64,000 nucleotides of DNA from Amphirosellinia nigrospora. Lineage: Eukaryota; Ascomycota; Sordariomycetes; Xylariales; Xylariaceae. The position numbers were made by a program, and so were the translations under genes. Position 1 is the first letter of the stretch, and every line of letters begins with the position of its first letter. Positions 1-11,817 of the stretch are shown one piece after another. The notes below the pieces were generated by a model. That model saw nothing but the letters and a program-made list of their open reading frames with translations. It had not been told where the DNA came from and searched no databases. Location: the NCBI GenBank assembly GCA_004123355.1, contig SCHM01000002.1, forward strand, positions 11,319,569 through 11,383,568. The letters run 5' to 3'.

Positions 1-2291
1 GAGGAATCAAGAGACTCGAGATCCTCATCATCTACCAACTCGCCCGCGCCCCCCGATAATGAAGAGTCGGACTTCTTTCTCGCCAACAACGATTCCCAGT
101 CCTCGCTCGGCGTCGTCCCCAACCTCCAAGACATGCAGGTCGCCGATTCCGAGTGTCTGCCCACCGTCGCGGCCCTACCCAGCGAAATCCTCATCAGCAT
201 CTTCTCGCGTATCAGCGACCCCAAGGAACTCCTTAACTGCATGTTGACCTGCAAACGATGGGCTAGGAACGTCGTGGAAATCCTGTGGCACCGGCCCTCG
301 TGCACCACGTGGCACAAGCACTCGTCCATATGCACCACCCTCGGTCTCGAGCGGCCTTATTTCACCTACACCGACTTTATCAAGCGTCTGAATCTTGCCG
401 CCCTCGCCGACCTCGTCAACGACGGCAGTGTCACGCCCCTCGCCGTATGCACCCGTGTCGAGCGCCTGACTCTGACCAACTGTCGCAATTTGACCGATGT
501 CGGTTTGGTGCCCCTCGTTCGGAGCAGTCAGCACCTGTTGGCCTTGGATATATCGGGCGACGACAACATCACTGAGGCCTCTATAGTCGCCATTGCCGAG
601 ACCTGTCGTAAACTGCAAGGCCTGAACGTATCTGGCTGCAGGCAGATCTCGAACGAGAGCCTCGTCCAATTAGCTGAGAATTGCCGGTTCATCAAGCGGG
701 TATGCTGATAGATCCCACCTCCTACTTCTACTCCCCCTTTACTTAGCGCTACAGCTCACTGACTTGACGTCGATCGATATAGCTCAAACTCAATGACTGC
801 AATCAATTGAACGATGCGGCTGTGCTCGCATTCGCGAATAACTGCCCCAATATCCTTGAAATCGATCTTCACGAATGCATCAACGTCGGCAATGAGCCCG
901 TCGCGGCTCTTCTCAGCAAAGAACAGTCATTGCGTGAGCTACGACTAGCAAGTTGCGAAAATGTCGACGACGGCGCTTTCCTCGCCCTTCCGCCTTATAG
1001 GACCTATGAGAATCTGCGTATACTAGATCTCACTTCTTGCTCACGTCTGACTGACCGGGCTGTCGAGAAAATCATCGACATAGCCCCGCGACTGCGGAAT
1101 CTGGTTCTCGCCAAGTGTGCTAACATCACCGACGTCGCCGTTCACGCCATTGCCAAGTTGCAAAAAAATTTACATTATGTGCATCTCGGCCACTGTCGCA
1201 ACATTACAGACGATGCAGTGAAGCGCCTGGTCCGCAGCTGCAACCGCATCCGCTACATTGATTTGGGTTGTTGCACAAACCTGACCGACGAGTCTATCAC
1301 ACTCCTCGCTACCTTGCCCAAGCTTAAAAGAATAGGGCTTGTAAAATGCGCACACATCACTGACAGGAGCATGTACGCGCTGGCCACCGCCAATGATCAC
1401 CGCTCACAGCATCGAAACCCAGCGAACCACCCCGGTCACGACGTCCGTGCTCCCAGTTTAGAACGCGTCCATCTAAGCTACTGTACCAACCTAACGCTGC
1501 CGGTAAGGCTCTCTCCAGAAATCGATATAGACCTAAGAAAGCTAATCTATTGCTCCAGAGCATTATCAAACTGCTCAATTGCTGCCCCAAGTTAACCCAT
1601 TTGAGTTTAACCGGGGTGCCTGCATTTCTTCGCGATGATTTAGATAGGTTCTGTCGCGAAGCACCTGCAGGTATGAGCATTTAGTCCTTTACTCTCAACC
1701 CGTACTCACCATGTTACAGACTTTACCGAGCATCAGCGCGCAGTTTTCTGTGTATTTTCCGGCACGGGCGTCATGGGCCTACGACACCACCTCAACACTC
1801 GAGATGAGTTTGCTGAGTACCGCGAGGGACGGGGGCAGCGACGACGGCCTGGAGGCGCGGCAACAAATCAAGTCGACCAAACTCACCCACCAGATGCGGA
1901 AGCTTTCGAGGAGGGCGATGGTCTCGAGGACGATGATATGGGCGATGGTAGTGACCTCATCGATTTCAACGCCGACCTGACCAACCTAGCCCACAACCCT
2001 GTGCCCCTACCACCACCAGCCCATCATAATGGTGGTGCAGTACCTCCGGCCCAAACAAACGGTGCCAGTCAAGCTGGTGCCATGCTAAATACGGCAGGCA
2101 CACATTTATCTGTACCAGCGATTCCGAGCGAAGTAATACTGGACGGTGACACAACTACCGCTGCCGTTCCTAATGTCGCCGGTCCGAGTACTGCTGGATC
2201 AGGTCTGTTTGATAACCTAGCACCTTCACCAGGACCAAGTACGGCTTCCATGCAAGGCCACGTCAATGACGAAGAGGCACAAAGGCCATAG
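1..2291 (+). CDS. grr1: GRR1-type F-box/leucine-rich repeat protein (SCF E3 ligase substrate adaptor), 5' end outside window
   Basis: Substrate-recognition subunit of an SCF ubiquitin ligase; in yeast Grr1 links nutrient sensing to cyclin and transporter turnover. The reading frame is open from base 1, so the N-terminus lies upstream. An F-box follows the Asp-rich leader (about 172-290, LPSEILISIFSRI), then about a dozen cysteine-type LRRs with repeated C-x-N-[IL]-T-D signatures to about 1660, and an acidic low-complexity tail ending at the stop at 2291. Three introns fit: 700-782, 1503-1558 and 1671-1719. The 1559 acceptor is chosen over 1561 because it keeps the family block IIKLLNCCPKLTHLSLTGVP in frame. 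No frame breaks are seen. Similarity to fungal GRR1 is strong along the whole visible part. Confidence 0.95.
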
Positions 2292-3271
2292 GATTACCCC
2301 AGTCTGGCTTGGTATGGTCGTTTTATCGTTCGTTATTGTGGCAGGGTTCAGTTTGGAAGCTATAGACCAAGCAGTGCTCCGCTGCCGTTATGATGCATTG
2401 CGTTATAGAACTACACCTTCAATGATGCACCATTCCGGCGAACACGAAGGAACATTTGGGCGGTTTACGAATAATGTGGCACCCTCAAATGCTCGATGGC
2501 TCAGGCGATAACCCAAAGAGTTCGCCCGATTTCCGGGATATCTTACATATAGACTTTGAGCAGGACGCTTGTGAGAGAGATCGCAGACGTCTCTCCATAT
2601 AGAACCTGAAGCCTAGATCTTTCCAGTTTTGCACCGATGCAGAAGGCTTCTTTGCGTTCAGATATGTTAGTCTAGTCGCATGGCTTGCGTGTATCTTGGG
2701 TAAGAGGAACACCCCTCGAATACCAGAAACCGATATTGGAACTTACGTGGCGAAGGAAGATGCAATGCTAGTTGGGTATGGGGTTCAACTACCGGCCGCC
2801 CGCTGGCCGTGGGAATCCGTGAACCCGACGGGGAAGAACCACGGCTGTATACGTCTGATTTCAAAATGGCGTAGAAGGGATACCAATGAGCGGGTAGGGA
2901 ATTCGATTGTATTTTACAGAGGCTAAACCCCTCTGTATCTTTGACGAGAGATGAAGCTTAATCACGAACAATGCTGCGTTGGCCTTTGAACATAGGGATA
3001 GCATGAATAGAATTGTGTTGTTTATATCCTACCATAAACCCGCCTCACAAGTTGCTACCTTGGATCAAGTATTTTCAGCGTGAATGATATGAACTCTTAT
3101 TGCAGCTCAATGCAACCCAGACTGATAAATAGATAGAATACGACAATCCAAATAGCCATAACATTACAACATTGGTTATCAACAAGATTCTTTATCCTTA
3201 TACTTACCTAGGTACTTAGATACAAGTTTCATGAACCCACGACAATGCTTTACACATCCATCCCACAATGC
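2292..3271. other. Convergent intergenic region
   Basis: Lies between the 3' ends of the GRR1-type gene (+) and the decarboxylase gene (-), so it should hold both transcript ends. I see no supportable gene. A TACCTAGGTA palindrome is at 3205-3214. Confidence 0.5.
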
Positions 3272-4966
3272 CTACGACCTCACAACAGCAAGCTGGCCCC
3301 TGACCGGCACGTTATGATCCTGATCGATGTTTGGAAAGTCGTCGACCTTGACGCCCTCCCTGAACAACAAGCAATGCGACGAGCCGCCAAAGTGAAACAT
3401 GCCGAGCTGATCGCCCTTCTCGACGCGCTGGTCCTGCTGCACCGTGATCTCGCAGGTGCTCACCTCGTCCATGCCGACGCCGACGAAGGCCATGAGCCCG
3501 ATGGCCGGGTTATCCGCCTCGAGGAAGATGACGGCGCGCGCGGCCAGCGCGCGCGAGGTAGGCCTGCGACACGCGCATCCCCTGCACGTTGATGGCGTAG
3601 ACCTGGCCCTCGTCTTCTTTGTCGTCGTCGTCGGCCGGAACAGGGGCTCGCTGAAGTAGGTGCCCGGCTGCACGAAGGCGCGCACCACGCGCCCCGACAC
3701 GGGGCTGTGCCACCGGTGGTACGAGAGCGCGGACAGGAAGGCCTGGTAGACCGTGCAGCGGGCGAACTGGGCGCTCAGCGCGTCGTGCGCGAGCATGTCG
3801 AGGATCGAGTACGGCTGCGACTTGATCCAGAACTTGGCGCGCAGCGAGCAGGCGTGGGAGAGGTTGTATGGTGTCGATTCGCATGCGTTGGCGATTATGT
3901 TGAGGTCCTCTGGGCTGGCGACCGGGCGCACATTCGGACGGAGTTGGCGGGTGAAGAAATCTGGGGGGAGTTGAGTATACTTGTTTTGATGGGTGGTATG
4001 GAGTGTGGTAAATAGGGGGGTCAGGAGAGAGGGGGAAAGGGTGAGATTAAGGAATTCGGACTTACCATCCCATGATGTATACCCGTGGTGCTCTGCGCTT
4101 GGATCGCACACGTACATGTCCTCGAAGCTGTGGTCCGTCTTGAGGGGTGTGTTGGCGACCTCCATGAGATCGTTCTTCCCATGCGTCGAGAACCACCCCG
4201 TGTTCGCTGTCGAGAGGACCTCGGCGGATTTCGGGGACTGTTGGGAGTATTAGAAGATAAAACAATCTTTGTGGCAGGAAATGGGTGTTTACCTTTAGGA
4301 ACCTCCCCCATTCGTTTAGCACTTTCTTCATCATGGTGTTGACATCGGGTCCAGGAAGGCTGCGTGGCCGCTGATAGCTTGGTCAGTATACGTATAATCT
4401 AGCTACGCATCTAACGCAGACTATCTATGTCCTCCGATCCTTTCTATTCCAAGAGGACGAACATCATAAGAAAGGAGGCTCACCTCGGCGTCGCCATGAC
4501 ATAATCAAAGACAGACACCATCGGCACACCGACCATGCCGACCCCATAGGCGGACTCGTTCCACTGCGGCGCCTGGGTGAAGACGTGGTTGAGCACGGCG
4601 AGCATGTGGCGGTAGTCCCGGATCTGCCTCTTGCCCGTCGGGTCGTTGTAGTACGGCTTCTTCATGGGCACCTCGTCCCACATCTGGTCGAAGTACATGT
4701 AGATGCGCGAGTTGCCCTCGATCAGCTCCTTGAACTGCTGCAGGACCGGGATCAGGGGCTCCTCGGGGTGCGAATCCACGTGCTCCACCCGCTTCGTGAT
4801 CCAGTCGTGCTGCACGCGGTGGTCGCTCGGCAGCCAGGAGCCCAGGCTAAAGGGTGTTGTCAACTTATGGGCTGCTTGTTGATTTCGGGGGGTTGTTTTG
4901 CATGGCTTACTGCCGCATCTTGTGCTCCTTGGGGATGTCGACCCCGTCGCCGTGTTGGTGTACCAT
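3272..4966 (-). CDS. Phosphatidylserine decarboxylase-like enzyme of the PsiD (pyruvoyl-dependent decarboxylase) group, with frame breaks
   Basis: Pyruvoyl enzyme related to phosphatidylserine decarboxylases and to fungal PsiD-type tryptophan decarboxylases; the N-terminal half matches the PSDC domain, the C-terminal half the PS_Dcarbxylase domain. Five exons fit: 4911-4966, 4484-4846, 4293-4370, 4066-4237 and 3272-3960. Splicing 3961-4065 out joins TSWD to DFF, restoring a conserved block. The self-cleavage site that would create the pyruvoyl group is the GGSS in FHFGGSSHCLLFR near the C-terminus; the conserved YHRWHSPV motif is upstream. About 453 residues, normal for the group. Three frame breaks: one base missing at the GGG at 4347-4349 (family reading GHAAFLDP-DVN), one near 3634-3637, and a compensating change in the GC repeat near 3546-3556. 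Substrate (phosphatidylserine or an aromatic amino acid) cannot be decided from sequence. Confidence 0.88.
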
Positions 4967-5701
4967 TCTCAAGCTTATGGTGATGGTTCGGTTCACTAAA
5001 GATTTTGTTTTGCTAGGGTTTACTTATGGTCGTTCCTAGAATCAGAAGCGCGATCTACGAGGTCATATTTGTAATAGAGGAGTGAGAAATATGAGACTAT
5101 GATATGGGAGGGATTCCGCTTCCCAACAAGGTTCCATGATCTCGACTTCGTGATGCAATGCTTACCCCTTCTCCGGAGGTGTGCTCAATAAGAACTCGGG
5201 ATATCGTGTCTATGATGTCAGATGATTTGAGTGTCGAGCTAGTGAAACTGGAGTGGCAATTATCTGGAATCATAACTCTACCGTTAAAAATGACAATTTC
5301 CGGTCTGCGATCGAGCCCTTTCGAACGGTCAGGCTCAATAAGTACTAAAGGAGCGTTTCTAATATCCTAGGTTTCATTCATATTAGATATATTTCGTGTC
5401 GGTTCTATCAAGCAGGATTAAAGGAACTAAGCATTACTAGTGCTAAATAAATATATGTATTCTCATATCGACTCCCAAGAACTGAATCCTTGCGGATATT
5501 GGTGTCTTTGTTTGTTCATTACAATTAGAAAACGTCACTTCAATCCGTTGTATACATTGCCCTTTACTGCCAGCGAAGTCACGAAAACGCCACGATAAAC
5601 CGTCTTCAATCATTACCACGACACCCTCTCGACGGCATGATGTCGACCGCGAGCCGCCTTCCCTCGGATTTTACGAATGAAATGCAATGTCAGTTGTCTC
5701 A
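4967..5701. other. Intergenic region between two minus-strand genes
   Basis: Upstream of the decarboxylase and downstream of the Zn2Cys6 factor. AT-rich toward 5360-5540. No supportable gene; presumably holds the decarboxylase promoter. Confidence 0.5.
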
Positions 5702-8282
5702 TCATATCGGCCTCTCCCAGTCTACGCTCTCGAGCCACTGCACGAAGTCGCTATCGTGACCGAGGAAAGGCACCTCAATGCCCCAGTTCGCCTCACCCAT
5801 CTGGAACTCCAGCGGATCTGGCATGGCCCACTCCTGGTGAGGTAGCGTTTCGCCCTGAAAGACGCTCATGTCCATGCCATCTGAAGCTTGTGCTGAGTGG
5901 TGCTGTTCATGTTGCACGTGAGATGCGACGGGCCGCTCGGATGGATTTGACGGACTCAGGATCTTATCGAGAATACGCGTGATCACCTTGCGCCCCTGAT
6001 CGCACACGGTGAACGACCCGTCGGACGGATCAACATCCCCAAGCCGAGCTGCGAAAACAGACAAGTCCTGGATCGTTCGGCTTCTCGGTAAGAGTGGGTT
6101 CTTGGGATAGTTGGGCAGCTGTTCCTGTTTCAACAGCTCCACCGCTATGACGGCGGCGCCTCGTAACCCCTGAACTGCAAGGAGGGCGGCTATGTTACTC
6201 TGTAATATCGACGCCAAGTCATGCCGTTTGCTAATCTGTAGGATATCCTCAAAGATAGCGCTTGCTACCTCGACGAGTTTGTCCCAGCTCGCCCCGGTCT
6301 TGCGGATCAAGACTCGCTGGAGAAGCAGCTCGTTGGCCCGGAAGCCCTGCTTGAGGGTGATCTTTAACAACGTCTCGAGGGGCCGCTTTCGATGCGATCT
6401 GACCTCATTATAGTCATAGGTTTCATCTGTCATGGTCTTGATGAATAACGGGACGCTGGCCCAGTACTCGTCGCTCTTTTTCTGAATTTCTTTCGCGCGG
6501 CTGAGGATCTCCTCTCGGCTGTACCGGCCTAGAGCTAGATCGAGAACCTCTTCTCGCCGAGGGGCGAACCCTAGCCACGTCTTCATCCATGTGGCACGAG
6601 AAACCTTACCAGAAGTGTTATACCCTTGTTCATCAAATGATGTAACAATGCGCGCGATTTCGTCTTCGCCGGCAATGAGCTGGATATCCGGTATATCCAA
6701 AGGTGTTGTGAGATTGCAGTAGCGATACGACAATCGTGGTGGACGTCCGAGGTATGAGGATATGCTAACATCAGAGGAATACGCCCCGACAACGATTCGC
6801 GCGCGCAATTGTTCAAGGAAGAATGGTATGCGCGGCTTGCCTTGCTTGACGTCGATGTGCAGGCCCATGGCTACGACAGCATTGACGAATTCACCAGTCT
6901 CTCGGTATACAGCGTAACTGCCATCACCTTTCAGGGAAGCCGTCAAGACCGAGTTTTCTATGAGCAGCCAGACAAACAGGTCGTCCAACGCTTCACAGTC
7001 GCGACAGAAATTGAGACACGTGGAGGCGATGTCACTCATCTTTCGTGCAAGAATAGGTTTTGATACGTTATGCTGAGTGAGCAAAAGGTCTGAGCGACTC
7101 AAAGTCGTAGCGCACTGCCCGATGAGGGCGGCGATGATGCCGATAACTTCCCATCGGATGTTCATCCCAGTCGCCTGCACTGCCCACGCCTTATAGTCCA
7201 TGTCCTCTCTCACGAAAATCGACGTCATCGTATTCCGCCACAGCAATTCCGACAGGCGACGGAGTTTTTCGGGGTTCCCCTTTTTGAGCGTATCTCCGTG
7301 GTTCGCCCATAGTTTCAGAAGCCATTGCTTCATAATCGGCTCAATCACGATATTGTTCACGCCGTCGCCAATATCAAAGGACCGGTTGACGAAATCATGC
7401 ACCAAGCTCGAATCCTTCAGAAAGGAAAGTATCTGGGTGCCCCGGACGATCTGGTCGTTGGAGATGGTGAGCCGCGGAAGCTCCGGGCCCTCCAGCCCCG
7501 TCGACACGACGCCGAGCTTGCTGAGATTCTCCGAGAAGATACACATGAAATTGGTGGCTCCGAAAAAACCTGGGTTCACCCGCGCTGGTCCACCTTCGCA
7601 ATGATGTGTACACAGAGGAGGCGCTGATGCGGCTCGATTGAATTTCGCCGGCGCTTGCAGCGGCGCCACCTGATGATTTAGTTGAGGCGTCCCGAGGTTA
7701 TGATACCCAGGGGAATTGGGCGATCCAGGCTCTGAGGACTCAATGGTAGGCAAGAGCACCGGCGAAGTTCCTTCGTTGATTGTAGTGGCGGGCGTCAGGG
7801 GCACTTTGTCTGCCGTCTGGCGCTTCTAATGTAACGGTTATCAATTAAGTTTTGAGGCGCTTTCATCTCGAGATTCTCAACATGGTATACAAAAGACGGG
7901 CCATCTTTCGTAGAACACGAGACGCATCTCATCCATTTTAACTCAACCCAGTAGGAACGGCACTCTGATTTCAAAAAGGCTGAAACCACTTACCTTTGTG
8001 AGGGGATTCGGATGATACACGCACTTCTCCGCGCACTTCCTCTTCACGCAACGACTGCATATTGGAACTACATGGTCGCATCTGAGCTTGCTCTTCCTGG
8101 TACACGTCAGTGTTAGTGACGACGAGGAAGACTTGTTTGTTAGGCAAACAGGAGACGCCGTCATACCTGCATGGCTCGCAGGACTGTAGCTTCCCGTTGC
8201 GCCTGTATTTCCCATTAAGACTCCGCGGCGACGGTTCGCTCCGCAAATCAACTATCTGCCCGCCAGTTTGAGGACTCATCAT
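5702..8282 (-). CDS. Zn2Cys6 fungal-specific transcription factor
   Basis: Nuclear zinc-cluster regulator of 780 residues. Exons 8167-8282, 7994-8096 and 5702-7825 splice in frame (introns 8097-8166 and 7826-7993). The zinc cluster is assembled across intron 1: CEPC then RKSKLRC, then CSRC and a final CAEKC, giving C-x2-C-x6-C-x6-C-x2-C-x8-C. Following basic residues (KR) precede a Pro/Ser-rich linker. The middle homology region (fungal_trans type) contains LGRPPRLSYRYC around residue 400. The second of two adjacent regions gives the ATG at 8282 (MMSPQ). No frame breaks in over 2.3 kb. Neighbour of the decarboxylase on the same strand, so it may regulate it, but that is inference. Targets unknown. 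Confidence 0.93.
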
Positions 8283-9004
8283 TGAGACCCTAAAGATGCA
8301 GCTTGGGTCCGCCAAGACTTGAGTGAAGAGTCGCGTTTTTTGGCTGCCTAAGGCATGACAGGGGTGGCCCTATGAGTCAACTTAGGATGCAAAATTGGCA
8401 GAATTCAGACGCTTAACGGCATCCTTCCGTTTTAGAGGGGAATTGCTTCGGCGAAGGCCGTGGTGAGTCGACGCCATTATTGTAGTTTATCCAACTCCGC
8501 TCTGACTCTAAGTCGCAAGGGTGGAAGGTGGAGAACCTGACATCGAATTCCGAGGATCCTCGAGATATGACTGGTGCGTGGTTGACAGTCGGGGTTCGGT
8601 TAACTTCCATAACAAGTTAAGTAGGCTTACGTACCGGCGAACGGCAGCTAGAGTCACCAATCTATAGTCACGTAACGGTCGACGCAAACGGTGATGATTT
8701 GGCGGTGATCATAAGCACCAATAATGCATGGCAACGAAAGGTGACGCGTAGGAACGTCCGTAGGAACGTCGGAGTATAGTGACGCACCCAGATATGGTTT
8801 TTCCCCTGCAATTTCTACGCGGTAGATGAGGGGAAATTGAGTATATAGGTAACAAGGCCCCGAAGCCTGAGGCTTTGCAAGTCTTCCTCAAGGCAACAAC
8901 CACTTACCCATACTAAAGTATCATAAATATACCACGCGCACGTGTGCAAAAAATTAGTTTCTTCACAGCTGCAGAACAGACAACTAAGTTAACGAGCGAT
9001 CAAA
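8283..9004. promoter_or_regulatory. Divergent promoter region
   Basis: Separates the 5' ends of the Zn2Cys6 factor (-) and the small gene at 9005 (+). A TATA-like stretch (GTATATAG) occurs near 8840 on the + side. No other gene seen. Confidence 0.4.
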
Positions 9005-9300
9005 ATGTCCGGAAAGTCATCCAACATCTTTTCATCGATGTCGTCAAAGACAGCCACCAAGCGAACCGCTGACGAAACCCGGGACTCTTCTTCAACATAC
9101 TCGTATGATCCGAAGCAGGACAGCGCACGGACACAGCAAAAGATAACGAAGACAAGATCAAGAAGCTCCAGCAAAGTAGGTCCCCCTTCCTGACGTATGA
9201 AGTCAGTCGATCGCTAATCGAGTGGAAACAGCCGCCTATAAGAACTCTATTAGAATGGGTCTCTAAGCACTCAGCTATCATTACTCGCTGGAAGCGCTAA
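9005..9300 (+). CDS. Small basic hypothetical protein, two exons, 79 aa
   Basis: Not recognised. ATG at 9005 in a good context (CAAAATGTC). Exon 1 is 9005-9175 and exon 2 9232-9300; the 56-nt intron 9176-9231 has GTAGGT donor, CTAAT branch-like site and ACAG acceptor, and removes an in-frame stop. The product is rich in Ser, Thr, Lys and Arg with no signal peptide or membrane segment, and ends in a short hydrophobic/basic tail (LLEWVSKHSAIITRWKR). Support is the coding-start context and coherent splicing only; it could be a chance reading. Confidence 0.45.
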
Positions 9301-11817
9301 AATTTAATGTTTTGGGAAAGGGTTTTGGGTATGATGAGCTGAAATTCAACAGGCGTTCATGAAATCCGAAGGGGTCACCCGAGCCTGCTCGGGGGTCGGA
9401 AGGAGTTGGGTGTAACACCTTCATGCCTTGTTTAGGCATGTCTAATGCTATTATTAGCTATCTATTAGCTAATATAATCTCCAAGAACTGATTGGCATTG
9501 TATGCCGATATTGAATCCATTCTACTAGAAATCATACGTCTTACATAATTGTCCAGTACCCAGTAGGCCCCCATAAATATGGCGACAAAGTTGGCTGTTG
9601 GAACGCCATCGTATTCTAGTCCGAAGTTTGGGGTCTTCCTTAGGTATTCGAATACCTCCTCGGCTATACCGGGCATCATATAGGCGGTATTCAGTTCCAG
9701 GTTCGTAATATAGCTAGGCGCTTTTCCTAGTATTAACGACCTATTATCTATCGATGCTAGATTGATCTAGTTATTCATGTGCAAAATAATCAACCTTAAG
9801 GTTATTTGTTCCTCGTCAATGACTATTCTCATCCAGTATGCTGATTCGCCAAGTGTAAAGGGGTAAATTAGGTCAAGAAAATTAGGGGTAATTGATAGGG
9901 GTACTGGGCCGATTTACTATCACACCGGGTTCTGATGATTGAGTTTTATCATAGGGCCATTCGAAGTATTTTTTTACGCTTCTTTATGTAAAATATAATA
10001 AGGTGTACTCGAGTGCCCGTTCAAAAGGTATTGTGTTTCAGGTCACTGCACTCAAAGTGTCCAGCTGGAGCGAGAGTATTGGTTAAACAATAAGTATAAA
10101 TAGTCTCCAGATAAGGCTCCAGTCAGGGTATTTGGCCATAGTGACCCCACGCGTAGATCTAATAGACCTTTGTATATATATATGCGACTAGAGTCTCCTA
10201 GATTTGGGACTTTAATTGATCACTTTATTAAGCCCTAACTACGTCCTTGGTTGCAAGCAGGTCTCTCTATTTACTCTGGGGCACAAAACACCTGACAGCT
10301 CTAAAGCTCCATGTAAGAAGTGTCTATTCTAAATATCATACGGCAATAGCTATGTCGTCCAAATTCTATGATCTTAAATAAGCAGCAATTCAATACTTTA
10401 CAAGACAACATAGAGTAACACGACTAACAGAGTAAAACCGTCTTATCATCTAAAATAAAGTTAGTATGTAGGTTAACAGTCCCAGGCCGAGATATAATCG
10501 TTGAACCCTAATCGAACTTTAGAAAATGTTAAGGAGGAAAGATAAGCCCGAAATGATAAGCTAAGTAATAGGACATACAAGGGACGTGTGGTCAAACTCG
10601 TTCTTGAAAGATCGTCTCTCCCCTACGCCCCGGCCGACTCCAATAGTATATTTTTAACTTGAACGCTGCAACTTACCAAATTGAGGAGATAGGTCTTTAT
10701 CCGAAACGATAAACGGCTACGTGGAAAGTAATAATTGAACTTTGTTATTCGTTGCATGAAATTCAATGTCACGAACAATTTTCATAAGGGGGTCTCGAGT
10801 ACAATTCCTTTTTAATGAAATATGTGGATGTAGACGTTGTTAAAAGTAAACCCAATTTTACGCTACAACCACAAGAAATCTAGTTTAATGCTCCGATTGT
10901 TAATAAGAAATTATAACGAAGCGCTACGTAATAACTCTCGATAACTGTGACAAGTGCTATAATATGGGATTCAATTCAGCTAATAATCTCTTTAGGGTTT
11001 CTAGGGGCTCTGGTTTCCTAATTCTGGCTTCAATGTAACCTCGCCTATGCCCTCAATTTATAGACAAATTCTAGGACCTGTTCCTCCGAGGTATGACCCC
11101 TCGAGAGGGGTCGAGGCTATTCCGACCAAAGTATTGTGTTACCTTGCCCTCACATCGGCCCTGCTCCGTCGCTTTCGTATAGATTCTGGCCCAGTTCTTG
11201 GGGCCTGTAAAAATGGCATCGAGATTGGCTCACTGCCAAGGCCCGAGATAAGGTTTATCCTTTCGGGTAGGAGCATGTAATATTGCCGATTGGTAGTACT
11301 CGTGCTGTGTGAGCTGTAGGATAAAGTTGTTTTTAATCTAAATAAAAAATGAAGACAAGAAAAAGAAAACATGCGCTAGATTTCGAAAAGACTATGGTGC
11401 CAGCTATATTGATTGATGCGGCTCGGAAAATCGACCCCATATTCTTGGCACATTAGTTTTAGGTGCATAGTCACTTCGGCGTTGATTCAATAGATAGGTA
11501 GACAAAGAGATCAAGTGGAGGCGTGTCGGAGTTTATTAAGCACAGGAGACCACATTGAACACACACACGTAGCTAGCTCCTATTATAAAGAGGCTAATGC
11601 TAGTACATATTATAGAATCGAAATTATCTCAGATGTTGATCAAGTATTGGCGTCTTCGTTAAAACGAGACTGAATTAACAACTATCTATAGTTGTCTAAA
11701 GGGGGTATACAGGAGAATTGTTTAAGAAAAGCTAGTGGGTGGATACAGATGCGGGAACCGTTATATGGTTCTCTCAAAGCCTTAAAGCCTTGGTACTGTC
11801 AAGGATAGTAATATCCC
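9301..11817. other. Gene-poor, partly AT-rich region
   Basis: No gene I can support. It is rich in TA steps and stop codons, especially 9440-9900 and 10100-11000, which fits decayed repeat DNA. A short open stretch on the minus strand (9458-9679) matches nothing I know. A cluster of short palindromes lies at 9372-9440. Confidence 0.5.
9372..9440. repeat. Cluster of four short perfect palindromes
   Basis: Within 70 bp: GGGT-C-ACCC (9372-9380), CCCGAGC-ct-GCTCGGG (9378-9393), GGTGT-A-ACACC (9409-9419) and CATGCC-7nt-GGCATG (9422-9440). They start about 70 bp after the stop of the small gene at 9005. They may fold as RNA hairpins or be repeat remnants. Confidence 0.5.

Noticed and set aside
9401-9420. 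TGTAACACC as the start of an LTR retrotransposon
   Set aside because: No matching second terminal repeat, primer-binding site or coding remnant was found nearby.
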